The notes below the pieces were generated by a model, which searched no databases, was not told where the DNA came from, and saw only the letters and a program-made list of their open reading frames with translations. Both the position numbers and the translations under genes were made by a program. Positions 25,433-34,818 of a DNA stretch of 64,000 nucleotides are shown piece after piece; positions within the stretch are counted from its first letter, which is position 1; each line of letters opens with the position of its first letter. Source of the DNA: Myxococcales bacterium (lineage in GTDB: Bacteria > Myxococcota_A > Polyangia > Palsa-1104 > JAEUJZ01); contig JAEUKA010000115.1 in NCBI GenBank assembly GCA_016794465.1, forward strand, positions 59,965-123,964. The letters are read 5' to 3'.

Positions 25433-25717
25433 GATCACAAGCTCCTGATCCTGGGATCACAAGCTCCTGATCCTGGGATCACATGCTCCTGATCCTGGGA
25501 TCACATGCGCCTGATCCTGGGATCACATGCTCCTGATCCGGAGATCACATGCCTCTGATCCTGGGATCACATGCCTCTGATCCTGGGATCACATGCTCCT
25601 GATCCTGGGATCACATGCTCCTGATCCGGAGATCACAGGCCCCTGATCCTGAGATCACATGCTCCTGATCCGGAGATCACAGGCCCCTGATCCTGGGATC
25701 ATATGCTCCTGATCTTT
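25432..25717. repeat. Thirteen-copy 22-bp tandem repeat with paired GATC sites
   Basis: Thirteen head-to-tail units of exactly 22 bp (consensus GGATCACATGCTCCTGATCC plus TG), running from the tag stop codon into the gap. Each unit contains the inverted pair GGATCA and TGATCC with an 8-base centre, and unit junctions form a second inverted pair (TGATCC-TG-GGATCA). Variation is concentrated in the centre (ATGCTCC, AGGCCCC, ATGCCTC) and at the junction base, while both GATC tetramers are kept in every copy (26 sites). The last copy ends in TTTTTC. There are no spacers, so this is not a CRISPR. The function is unknown: it could be a minisatellite, a transcription-end structure or a protein-binding array. 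Confidence 0.95.
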
Positions 25718-25821
25718 TTCTCCGACGGTGGTGTGGAAATATCAGAAAAAGTGCGCACCTGGACGCAACTGTCGGCACCCGCTGCCGATACCCCTACGTC
25801 CACACCACAAAAGGAGAAGCT
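25718..25821 (+). promoter_or_regulatory. Leader with possible three-stem RNA structure
   Basis: The gap between the repeat array and the next start. A perfect 10-bp inverted pair, GTGGTGTGGA (25728-25737) and TCCACACCAC (25799-25808), encloses two smaller stems. AGTGCG (25750-25755) pairs with CGCAACT (25764-25770, one bulge), and TCGGCA (25772-25777) pairs with TGCCGA (25783-25788) around CCCGC. The outer stem ends 2 nt before the AAGGAG ribosome site (25811-25816) of the downstream gene. I do not recognise a known riboswitch class. Confidence 0.5.
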
Positions 25822-26445
25822 ATGTCTGATTTTGTTCCCCGCAGTGATGCCCAACTGACTCTCTGGCTGACCAACTACAGTGCTCGGCTCGCCACCTATG
25901 GCAAAGGCCTGAGCCTGACCGATGCCGAGATCAAAGCCCAGCAGAAGCTGGCAGACGAGATCATCGATGCCATCAAAGGCAATGATCAGAAGCACAAAGA
26001 CTGGCGCAGCACGGTCCAAGCGACCAAGACCACCAAGCAGACCAACCTGCCCAAGGTTCGGACGCTCATCGCCCGACTGAAAGTGGCACCGGGCTGGTCA
26101 TCGGCCATTGGCCAGGCCATGGGTGTCATCAGCTCTTCCGCGCAGTCGCTGACCCCGGTGGTCTTGGCGGCTGCCAAGCCGGCGCTCCGAGCCGATGTCA
26201 GCGCGGGCCGCGTGTACCTGAAGTTCACACGCCGACCCTTTGACGGACTCAACGTCTATATGCGCAGGAAAGGAGAAGGCACTTGGCGCTTTGTCGGTCG
26301 GGCCACGAAGTCGCCCTTTGTGGACGCAGCGCCGCCCCTGACAGCAGGCAGTGCCGAGATCCGCGAGTACCAAGCGCTCGGGGTGCGCAGCGACCAAGAG
26401 CTCGGACAGCCGAGCGATATCGTCGTGGTTCCTCTGCGCGACTGA
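25822..26445 (+). CDS. Hypothetical protein with C-terminal beta-sandwich-like region
   Basis: A 207-aa soluble protein with no signal peptide. The N-terminal 120 residues are helical ('LTLWLTNYSARLATYGKGLSLTDAEI'). The C-terminal 80 residues look like a fibronectin-III-like strand set ('AGRVYLKFTRRPFDGLNVYMRRKG...WRFVGRATKSPFVD'). I recall similar two-part proteins in many bacterial genomes without a known role. AAGGAG lies 5 nt before the ATG. It stands alone between the structured leader and icd; a short 6-bp stem (ACTGAC/GTCAGT) covers its stop codon. Confidence 0.75.
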   Translation: MSDFVPRSDAQLTLWLTNYSARLATYGKGLSLTDAEIKAQQKLADEIIDAIKGNDQKHKDWRSTVQATKTTKQTNLPKVRTLIARLKVAPGWSSAIGQAMGVISSSAQSLTPVVLAAAKPALRADVSAGRVYLKFTRRPFDGLNVYMRRKGEGTWRFVGRATKSPFVDAAPPLTAGSAEIREYQALGVRSDQELGQPSDIVVVPLRD

Positions 26446-26475
26446 CGGCCTACGGTCAGTAGGAAGAGCAAACGT

Positions 26476-26508
26476 CGTACGGCGTGAGCGATCAGCAGAC
26501 GCCGTGCG
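26476..26508. repeat. Inverted repeat and G-runs upstream of icd
   Basis: CGTACGGCGT and ACGCCGTGCG form a 10-bp stem with one mismatch around a 13-base loop. Two long G-runs (7 at 26511-26517, then 8 further on) follow before the icd start. There is no T-run, so a simple terminator is unlikely; it may be part of the icd leader or operator. Confidence 0.4.
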
Positions 26509-26612
26509 GTGGGGGGGATTGCTGGTAGGCAGAGTGTCTGGTGGGGGGGGTTTACATTCGGCAGAAGTCCTGTGATCATCGCCGCCAACGCCAACTTGGA
26601 GAGCACACGAGA

Positions 26613-27887
<1,275 letters not shown>

Positions 27888-27897
27888 CTTGACTCGC

Positions 27898-29685
27898 ATG
27901 TGGCGATTGCGGCTGTCACGGCGTGGGCTCCCCCGTCTCGGCTTTTTACAGACGGTGGTGCCGTTTCTGGTGCTGCTCACGGCCTGTCCCCGTCGGTTCG
28001 ATCCGCGAGCCCAGGAGGTCCACGGCAGCAGCCCAGTGGCCGAGGCGGACTTTCGCAGTGCTGAGAAGCTGCTCACCCAAGGTGCGCTGGCCGAGGGCGA
28101 GAAGGCGCTGGCCGAGTTTCGCAGCAAGTACGGACCGGGTGAGCCGCTCTATCCCCTGGCAACGGTGCGTCACGCGAAGGCGCTGCGGCAGCTGAGCCAG
28201 GCGGCACGGGCCAAGGGACTCCTCGATCCGCTGCTCAGTGCGCAAGCGGCCGAGTCGTGGCTTTCGACGGAGGTTCGGCGCGAGCTGGGCCTGACCGAGT
28301 ACCAGCTCGGCAACTGGGAGGTCGCGCGACGGCTGCTGGCACCGCTGTCCCCGCAGATTGTCGATGGCGAGGAAGGCGCCGAGCTGCATGCCACGCTGGC
28401 GGATCTGTGGAAGCGCGCGGATCAGCATGAGGCGGCGCTGCGCGAGTACGAGCGGCTGGCCGAGTCCAAGTCCGTGCGTCCGGGCGAGCTTTTGTATCTG
28501 AAGCGGCAAGCGGCGGGGCTGTGTGATCGGCTGCCTCGTGCCCAGCAAGAGTCGTGTCGGAAGCGCTTCGACGTGCAGCCAGGGGAAGTGGCCAAGACCG
28601 ACCGCGCGCAGCCGCTGCTGATCGGGCTCGTGCTGCCGATGCAAGGCAAGGATCGGGTGCTGGGTGAGCGGGTGCTGCGGGGGGCGCTGTGGGCGGCGGA
28701 TCTGCTCGGCGGGTCAAAGCAGCCCAGCGCCAAGGTCGAGCTGCTGCTGCGGGACAGCACCACCGGGTCGTTGCCGGCGCTGGTGGCAGATCTGGCGAAG
28801 GAAGGCGCGCAGGTGATTGTCACGCCTCCGACCAAAGCCGAAGCGACGCTGGCCAGTGCTGAAGCGGAAAAGCTGGGACTGCTGGCGCTGAGCCTGGGTC
28901 CGCGCGAGGTGATGACTGGCGGTACCTTGCAGCTGCTGCGCACCAACCGCAGTCGCGCGCAAGCGCTGGCGCAGCACCTGACACGCAGCGGTCTTCAGAC
29001 GGTAGCGATCCTGGCGCCAAGCAGCAGCTATGGACAAGCGATGAGCCGCGCCTTTGCCGAAGGGCTGCAGGGCTCGATGGTGAAGGTGGTGGCTGAGCTG
29101 TCGTTTGCGGACCATGCGACGACGTTCCTGTCGGAAGTGCAGCAGCTCGGCAAGGTCCAGCCCGAGGCGCTGTTTCTGCCGGTGTCGTCGTCGCAGCTAG
29201 AGCTGATCTCAAGCCAGCTGGCGGCAGCAGGAGTGGTCGGCACCTATCGCGTCAGCCGAGGTCCCGATGGGGAAGCCCAGCCGACGACCAGCCGAGTGAA
29301 GCTGATCCTGTCACCGGCCGAGGGGATGGGGGAGCGGCTGCTGCGCTCGGCGGGTCGTTACTTGCAAGGTGCGGTGCTGGCGCCGCTGTCGGTGGGCTCG
29401 CTTCCGGTCGGCGGCAGTCAGGTGGCACGGCTCGACTACGGCAGCGGGGAAGAGCCGACCTCTCTCGATGCGCTGGGCTTTGATGCGGTGCGGCTTTTGC
29501 GCTCAGCGTGCCGACAGATCGAAGCGGTGGACAGCTGCACCGCGCGCACACTCGGCAAGACGCTGCGGGAAGTCAGCTTGGATGGCGCCACCGGACCGCT
29601 GGGCTTTGACAGCACGGGACAGCGCACGGCCGGGGCGATGCTGGTGCGAGTTGACGGCCAAGGGCTGGAGCTGATTCGGCCATGA
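27898..29685 (+). CDS. LpoA/LppC-like lipoprotein (TPR plus periplasmic-binding fold)
   Basis: A 595-aa lipoprotein: signal residues 1-25 end in VLLTAC, so Cys would be lipidated. Residues about 45-230 are TPR-like helices, and residues about 240-590 look like a type-I periplasmic binding fold ('LLIGLVLPMQGKDRVLGERVLRGALWA', 'GLQTVAILAPSSSYGQAM'). This matches the LpoA/LppC architecture of outer-membrane activators of penicillin-binding protein 1A. A branched-chain amino-acid receptor is the alternative, but the TPR front favours LpoA-like. The ATG at 27898 is chosen as it opens the signal peptide. Its stop overlaps the PaoA-like start (ATGA). Confidence 0.75.
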   Translation: MWRLRLSRRGLPRLGFLQTVVPFLVLLTACPRRFDPRAQEVHGSSPVAEADFRSAEKLLTQGALAEGEKALAEFRSKYGPGEPLYPLATVRHAKALRQLSQAARAKGLLDPLLSAQAAESWLSTEVRRELGLTEYQLGNWEVARRLLAPLSPQIVDGEEGAELHATLADLWKRADQHEAALREYERLAESKSVRPGELLYLKRQAAGLCDRLPRAQQESCRKRFDVQPGEVAKTDRAQPLLIGLVLPMQGKDRVLGERVLRGALWAADLLGGSKQPSAKVELLLRDSTTGSLPALVADLAKEGAQVIVTPPTKAEATLASAEAEKLGLLALSLGPREVMTGGTLQLLRTNRSRAQALAQHLTRSGLQTVAILAPSSSYGQAMSRAFAEGLQGSMVKVVAELSFADHATTFLSEVQQLGKVQPEALFLPVSSSQLELISSQLAAAGVVGTYRVSRGPDGEAQPTTSRVKLILSPAEGMGERLLRSAGRYLQGAVLAPLSVGSLPVGGSQVARLDYGSGEEPTSLDALGFDAVRLLRSACRQIEAVDSCTARTLGKTLREVSLDGATGPLGFDSTGQRTAGAMLVRVDGQGLELIRP

Positions 29686-30299
29686 CCGACAGACCGGAAG
29701 ACGGCGAGCTGTCTCGTCGCCAGTTCCTGGTCGCAAGTGCCGTCTCGGCAGCACTCGCGAAGACCGCGTCGGCCCAGCCTGGCTTGCCACCGAGTGCAGC
29801 GCTGTCCCCAGCGAGGCCGATCCCGCGTGAAGGAGAGCTGCTGCTGCACTGGACGGTGAACGGCCAGCCCCAGCAGGTGGTGATCGATCCGCAGGCGAGC
29901 CTGATGGAAGTGCTGCGGGAGTCACTCGGACTGACCTCGGTGCGGCGGGGCTGTGAAGACGGCAGCTGTGGCAGCTGTACGGTGCTGGTCGATGGCAAGC
30001 GCATCCCGTCGTGTCTGCTGTGGGCGGCGCTGTGCCAAGGCAAGGCCATCACCACGGTGGAAGGTCTGTCACCGGACGGCGAGCTGAGTCCGATTCAAGC
30101 GGCCTTCATCCGTCACAAGGCCTCCGACTGCGGCTTCTGCACCCCCGGTCAGGTCGTCGCCGCGCACGCGATCCTCAGTGAGCCGTGGGGCTCTGACGAG
30201 GACTCGATTCAGCAATCGCTGTGTGGACAGCAGTGTGCCTGTGGGCGACGGCCCCAGATCGCGGCGGCGATAGCAGCTGTCCGCTCGCAGCGAGGCTAA
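29682..30299 (+). CDS. PaoA-like periplasmic [2Fe-2S] subunit with Tat signal
   Basis: A 205-aa small subunit of a molybdo-hydroxylase. The N-terminal LSRRQFLVASAVSAAL is a twin-arginine export signal. Two [2Fe-2S] sites follow: RRGCEDGSCGSCTV with a later PSCL, and CGFCTPGQ with CGQQCACGR. A Tat-exported small subunit beside an Fe-S-bearing FAD subunit is the arrangement of E. coli PaoA (YagT) and PaoB (YagS). It is coupled to the lipoprotein upstream and lies 4 nt from the FAD-subunit gene. No matching large subunit is in the window. Confidence 0.85.
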   Translation: MTDRPEDGELSRRQFLVASAVSAALAKTASAQPGLPPSAALSPARPIPREGELLLHWTVNGQPQQVVIDPQASLMEVLRESLGLTSVRRGCEDGSCGSCTVLVDGKRIPSCLLWAALCQGKAITTVEGLSPDGELSPIQAAFIRHKASDCGFCTPGQVVAAHAILSEPWGSDEDSIQQSLCGQQCACGRRPQIAAAIAAVRSQRG

Positions 30300-30303
30300 C
30301 GCG

Positions 30304-31287
30304 ATGGAGTGGATCGCGGCCAAGACCGTTGCTGAAGCACTGGCGCACGCTGGCCCAGGGGCTCGCTATGTCGGGGGTGGACTGTCGCTGTCGCTCTTGT
30401 CAGAGCGCGGGGTCGAGCGTCCGCAGCGCCTGATTGACCTGTCGGCCCTGCCGTTGCGCAGCATCGAAGGCCGACAGGGTGAGCTGCGAATCGGAGCGAT
30501 GGTGCGACTGGCGGCGCTGGGCCAGGAGCCGCTGGTGCAGACCATCGCGCCGCTGCTGAGACAGGTGGTGGCCCAGATCGCGACCCCAGCGATTCGCAAC
30601 CAAGCAACCGTCGGGGGTGAGCTGCTGGAGCGGCCGCGCTGTCCGCTGTTTCGGGATGCCACCAACCCACGCTGTGCCAAGCGGCTGCCGGGCTCGGGCT
30701 GTGCGGTGTTGGAAGAGGCGCACGCGGCTGGAGCGATCTTCGGGACCAGTGCCGCTTGCATCGCAGCGTCGGCGTCAGAGCTGGCGGTGGCACTCGGAGC
30801 GCTGTCGGCTCAGGTGACCTTGCTGTCGCCCGAGGGCCTGGCCGAGCGGTCGCTGCCGATCCTCGATCTCTACGTGGAGCCCGGCCAGACGCCCGAGCGC
30901 GAACAGGCCCTTACGCCCGGCGAGCTGCTCACCTCGGTGACGGTACCGGTTTCATCGCAGCGCCGCTTTGGCTACGCCCGGATCGCCGACTCGCCGCTTC
31001 TGCCACTGGCCTCGGCGGCGGTGATGATGGAGCTGCGTGATCAGCAGGTGGTCGAGGCGCGCGTGATCCTTGGCGGACTGGCGACACGACCGTGGCGGGC
31101 CCGGGCCTGCGAACAGGCGCTCCGGGGTCACCGTGTGAGCGATGCGCTCGTAGAGCTGGCCGTCGCCAGAGTGCTCGATGGTGCGAAACCCCGACCTGAC
31201 AGCCGACACCTGCCTGCCTTGGCCACCCAAGTCGTCCGCGCGGCCCTGCGCCACGCGGTGGAGGAACATGCCACTGTCCGCCGCTGA
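30304..31287 (+). CDS. PaoB-like FAD subunit with extra Fe-S cysteines
   Basis: A 327-aa FAD-binding subunit. The front half has 'YVGGGLSLSLL' and 'IATPAIRNQATVGGELLERPRCPLFRD'. Four cysteines then follow in the pattern CPLF...RCAKR..GSGCAV....SAACIA, which matches the [4Fe-4S] insertion of PaoB/YagS. The CO_deh_flav domain closes the protein. Its length (PaoB is about 318 aa) fits. The partner catalytic subunit PaoC is absent here; the CoxL-like large subunit at 21055 belongs to another complete trio. Confidence 0.85.
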   Translation: MEWIAAKTVAEALAHAGPGARYVGGGLSLSLLSERGVERPQRLIDLSALPLRSIEGRQGELRIGAMVRLAALGQEPLVQTIAPLLRQVVAQIATPAIRNQATVGGELLERPRCPLFRDATNPRCAKRLPGSGCAVLEEAHAAGAIFGTSAACIAASASELAVALGALSAQVTLLSPEGLAERSLPILDLYVEPGQTPEREQALTPGELLTSVTVPVSSQRRFGYARIADSPLLPLASAAVMMELRDQQVVEARVILGGLATRPWRARACEQALRGHRVSDALVELAVARVLDGAKPRPDSRHLPALATQVVRAALRHAVEEHATVRR

Positions 31288-31696
31288 AGAGACGATCATC
31301 ATCACCCGTGCGCTGCGCGAAGTCGCCGACCGCATGATGGAGCAGGCCGGCAAGGACCGCGACGCCGGCAAGCTGGCACTCGCGGACTACTTTGCTGTCT
31401 CGGAGCGCTATCAGCAGATCCAAAACGAGTGCAACCGCGCCGTTCACGAAGCCGCCAGCCGCTTGCCCAGCCTGCCCACAGAGCTGGCCGCGATTGGGAC
31501 GGCGACCAAGCAGCTCGAGACAGCGCTCAAGACCGTCACCACTGTCTCGGACACCATCAACCTGTCGGCGAAGCTGCTGTGGGCAGTCGGCTCGCTGGTG
31601 TTAACGATTCTCACGCCGAGCTTCGATGGTGCAGCGGTGACTGCCTCGGCGATTGTCGATGTCGGACGAACCATCGCCGACCTCGCGACCCGCTAG
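31268..31696 (+). CDS. Small unknown protein overlapping the PaoB-like gene
   Basis: A 142-aa protein. ATG at 31268 has GAGGAA upstream and starts 20 nt before the PaoB-like stop. Helical throughout, with an Arg/Asp-rich N-terminus, and one long hydrophobic segment (about 95-125, 'LLWAVGSLVLTILTPSFDGAAVTASAIV') that could be a membrane helix or a packed helix pair. I do not recognise a family. By position it may be an accessory of the PaoAB pair. Confidence 0.65.
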   Translation: MPLSAAEETIIITRALREVADRMMEQAGKDRDAGKLALADYFAVSERYQQIQNECNRAVHEAASRLPSLPTELAAIGTATKQLETALKTVTTVSDTINLSAKLLWAVGSLVLTILTPSFDGAAVTASAIVDVGRTIADLATR

Positions 31697-31757
31697 CCCC
31701 AAAGCCCAAGCGCCCAAGCGCCTAGCTGACCGCTCCACGCGGCCCTCTGTGATCGCC

Positions 31758-32603
31758 ATGTCTAACTCCACCCCCCGTACCGCCCACGACCCTACCCGCA
31801 TTGCCGCCATCGAGGCCGCGTTTGCCGATCGCAGCTTGCTCACCGACCCGGCCACGCAGCAGGCCATCTTTGCCACCGTCGAAGACCTGGACAAGGGCCG
31901 CATCCGCGTCGCCGAGCCCAGCGAGTCAGGCTGGCAGGTCAACCCGTGGATCAAGCAAGCGGTGCTGCTCTACTTTGTGCTGCGACCGCTGGAGCCGCTG
32001 GAAGCCGGGGCGCTGTCGTTCTTTGACAAGGTGCCGGTGAAAAAGGGGCTCGCCGCTGCCGGGATTCGGGTGGTGCCGCCGGGTGTCGCGCGCTACGGCT
32101 CGTTTTTAGAGCCGGGCTGCATCCTGATGCCAGGCTACGTCAACATCGGTGCCTACGTCGGTGCGGGCACGATGATCGACACCTGGGCCACGGTCGGCTC
32201 GTGTGCGCAGGTGGGCAGAGGTGTTCACCTGTCGGGTGGAGTCGGTCTGGGCGGAGTGCTTGAGCCGGCAGCCGCTCGCCCGGTGATCATCGAAGACGGT
32301 GCCTTCATCGGCTCGCGCTGTGTGGTGGTCGAAGGCGTCATCGTCGAGCGGGAGGCCGTCCTGGGCGCCGGCGTGGTCCTGACCAGCAGCACCAGCATCG
32401 TCGATGTCACGGGCGCTACGCCGGTCATCACCAAGGGTCGCATCCCGGCTCGCTCGGTGGTGATCCCCGGTCAGCTGCCCAAGCAGTTCCCGGCCGGGAC
32501 CTATTCGGTGCCGTGTGCGCTGATCATCGGTCAGCGCAGCGCTTCGACCGACCAAAAGACCTCGCTCAGCGACGCGCTTCGTACCTTTCAAGTGCCGGTG
32601 TAG
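31758..32603 (+). CDS. dapD: Tetrahydrodipicolinate N-succinyltransferase
   Basis: A 281-aa left-handed beta-helix acyltransferase of the lysine/diaminopimelate pathway. A helical N-terminus ('KGRIRVAEPSESGWQVNPWIKQAVLLYF') is followed by hexapeptide repeats and the motif 'MPGYVNIGAYVGAGTMIDTWATVGSCAQ'. The ATG at 31758 gives the usual length. dapE follows after 2 nt and an aminotransferase after that, so the succinylase branch is grouped here. Confidence 0.96.
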   Translation: MSNSTPRTAHDPTRIAAIEAAFADRSLLTDPATQQAIFATVEDLDKGRIRVAEPSESGWQVNPWIKQAVLLYFVLRPLEPLEAGALSFFDKVPVKKGLAAAGIRVVPPGVARYGSFLEPGCILMPGYVNIGAYVGAGTMIDTWATVGSCAQVGRGVHLSGGVGLGGVLEPAAARPVIIEDGAFIGSRCVVVEGVIVEREAVLGAGVVLTSSTSIVDVTGATPVITKGRIPARSVVIPGQLPKQFPAGTYSVPCALIIGQRSASTDQKTSLSDALRTFQVPV

Positions 32604-32605
32604 CC

Positions 32606-33694
32606 ATGACGCCACAGCTTCTGTCTGACGAACAACTGACTCGCTGGCTGGCGGAAGAGACGCTGGCGCTGTGTGCGATTCCCTCGGTGACGGGCGACGA
32701 GGCAGCGATTGCCGATCATCTGGTGACCCGCGTGCGAGAGCTTCAGCCGCAAGCCGAGCTGCTGCGGGTCGGCAACGCGCTGGTGGTGCGTTGCGGTCGG
32801 CGCGGAGCGGCGCGGATTGGCCTGTTTGGACACTCGGATACGGTGCCGCCCAATCCGGCGCAGCCGCATCACATCGACTGGGAGGCGGGACGGATCTACG
32901 GGCTTGGGTCAAGTGACATGAAGTCGGGACTGGCGGTGATGCTGCGGCTGATTGCCGACGCCGAGTCGCTTCCCATGGAGCTGGTCTGTGTCTTTTACGA
33001 TCGCGAGGAAGGCCCGGTGAACCAGAGCGGGATGGTGCCCCTGTGCGCCGAGCAGGGTGAGCTGCTGCAGTCGCTGGCGGTGGCGGTGTGTCTGGAGCCA
33101 ACCGACAACCGCGTGGAAGCCGGCTGCTCGGGGAGCCTGCAAGCGCAGGTGATGGCCAGCGGCAAGCGCGCTCACAGTGCTCGGCCATGGCTGGGACAGA
33201 ACGCGATCTATGCGGCGGCACCCCTTTTGCAAAAGCTGGCGACGTGGCAACGGCGACCGGTCGAGCGGCTGGGGCTGACGTTCTATGAAGTCATGTCAGC
33301 GACGCAGATCCTGACCGAGAACGCCCGCAACGTGATTCCCGACCGCGTGATGGTCAACGTCAACTACCGCTTCTGCCCCGGCAAGAGCCTCGCCACCGCC
33401 GAAGCGGAGCTGCGCGAGTTCATCGGACCCGACTACGCCGTCCACGTCGTCGATGCGTGCCCGTCGGGCGCAGTCTGCACCGACCACCCGATCTTGGCGC
33501 GCTGGATCACCGACTGTGGCCTGCCGGTGACTGCCAAGCAGGCCTGGACCGACGTAGCGCGTCTGACTGGACTGGGCATCCCGGCGGTCAACTGCGGACC
33601 TGGCGATCCAGAGCAAGCCCACAAGGTCGGTGAGTGGTGTTCTCTCGCTGGACCGCTTCGCAACTACCACCTATTGAGACGGCTTTTGTCATGA
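32606..33694 (+). CDS. dapE: Succinyl-diaminopimelate desuccinylase
   Basis: A 362-aa M20-family metallohydrolase that releases succinate from N-succinyl-L,L-diaminopimelate. Metal-site motifs FGHSDTVPP, GLGSSDMKSGLAVM and YDREEGPVNQSG are present, and the dimerisation domain sits between about residues 180 and 290. The sequence resembles the actinobacterial-type DapE. The start is 2 nt after dapD and the stop overlaps the aminotransferase start (ATGA). M20 aminoacylases look alike; the dapD neighbour decides the call. Confidence 0.93.
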   Translation: MTPQLLSDEQLTRWLAEETLALCAIPSVTGDEAAIADHLVTRVRELQPQAELLRVGNALVVRCGRRGAARIGLFGHSDTVPPNPAQPHHIDWEAGRIYGLGSSDMKSGLAVMLRLIADAESLPMELVCVFYDREEGPVNQSGMVPLCAEQGELLQSLAVAVCLEPTDNRVEAGCSGSLQAQVMASGKRAHSARPWLGQNAIYAAAPLLQKLATWQRRPVERLGLTFYEVMSATQILTENARNVIPDRVMVNVNYRFCPGKSLATAEAELREFIGPDYAVHVVDACPSGAVCTDHPILARWITDCGLPVTAKQAWTDVARLTGLGIPAVNCGPGDPEQAHKVGEWCSLAGPLRNYHLLRRLLS

Positions 33695-34818
33695 ACCGCT
33701 TTGTGCAAACCATTCCACCGTCAGCGATCCGGCTCCTTCACGAGCGCAAGCGACCCGACGCCATTGACCTGGGGCTCGGTCAGCCTCTGCTTCATCCCGA
33801 CATGGCACCGCTCGATGCTGCACTGGCCTGGGTGCGCGAGCATGGCTGTCCGTACTCGCCAAACCCTGGCTTTGCCGAGCTGCGGGCCGCGATTGCCCAG
33901 CACTTTGCTTATCCCGGCCTGGACACGGCGGAGTCGGTGTGTGTGACAGTAGGCTCGCAGGAGGCGCTGTATCTGCCGATCAAGGCGCTGCTCGATCCCC
34001 AGCTGCACGAAGCGCTGGTGGTGACGCCGACGTTTCCGGCCTATCAGAAGCTCTGTCACCTGGAGGGCGTCCCGGTGCGAGAGGTTGCGCTCGATCCCCA
34101 GACCGGCTTTGCACCCGATGCCGAACGAGTCCTGCAAGCGGTGACGGAGCGGACACGCCTTGTCGCGCTGGGCTCGCCATGCAACCCCACCGGGCGAGTC
34201 TGGTCCGAGTCCGAGCTGCGCAAGCTGACCGCTGGACTGGCGACGCTGCCGCAGCCACCCTATCTGCTCTCGGACGAGGTCTACGCAGAGCTGTACTTTG
34301 CGGACGCGCGGCCCGTGTCTCCGGCGCTGTTTTATCCGCGTACCATTGTGGCGTCCTCGCTGTCGAAGAGCTGTGCGCTCACCGGGCTGCGGCTCGGCTG
34401 GGTGATGGCGCCGCCCGAAGCCGCGCAGGTGATGTGGAAAGCCCACCAGTTTGTGGTGTCGTGTGCCGATACAATTGCGCAGCGGGCCGGACTGGAGATT
34501 TTCCGGCGCCCCCAGCTGTTGACCCAGCACCGAGCGCACTATGTGTTGCAGCGGCAGATCCTGCTGTCCGCGCTGACGGAAGTGGGGCTACAGTTCGTGG
34601 AGCCTGAGGGGTCGTTCTACTGTCTGATTCGCCTGCCCGAGCGGTGGGCCCAGCGATCGATGGAAGCCGCCCAGCACATCCTGGAAGGGCACAACGTCTC
34701 GACGATGCCGAGCAGCATCTTTGGGGTCGAAGGTTTCTTGCGGGTGACGTTTGTCGCCGCTCCGGAGACGCTGCGGGAGGGAGTCCGGCGCATCCACCGC
34801 GCCCTTACGTCCGGTTGA
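33691..34818 (+). CDS. PLP aminotransferase, probable succinyl-DAP aminotransferase
   Basis: A 375-aa fold-type I aminotransferase. Motifs: 'GLGQPLLHP', 'SPNPGFAELRAAIAQHF', 'LGSPCNPTGRVW', 'LSDEVYAELYF', and the PLP lysine in SSLSKSCALTGLRLGW. Family knowledge alone says class I/II; its coupling to dapE supports a DapC-type role that makes succinyl-aminoketopimelate's amine. The start shares an ATGA with the dapE stop. Its end overlaps the convergent HEAT-repeat gene by 14 nt. Confidence 0.85.
   Translation: MNRFVQTIPPSAIRLLHERKRPDAIDLGLGQPLLHPDMAPLDAALAWVREHGCPYSPNPGFAELRAAIAQHFAYPGLDTAESVCVTVGSQEALYLPIKALLDPQLHEALVVTPTFPAYQKLCHLEGVPVREVALDPQTGFAPDAERVLQAVTERTRLVALGSPCNPTGRVWSESELRKLTAGLATLPQPPYLLSDEVYAELYFADARPVSPALFYPRTIVASSLSKSCALTGLRLGWVMAPPEAAQVMWKAHQFVVSCADTIAQRAGLEIFRRPQLLTQHRAHYVLQRQILLSALTEVGLQFVEPEGSFYCLIRLPERWAQRSMEAAQHILEGHNVSTMPSSIFGVEGFLRVTFVAAPETLREGVRRIHRALTSG

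Noticed and set aside
25432..25717. CRISPR array
   Set aside because: Units are directly adjacent 22-mers with no unique spacers, and no cas genes are nearby.
26443..26612. Rho-independent terminator before icd
   Set aside because: The stem is followed by G-runs, not a T-run.
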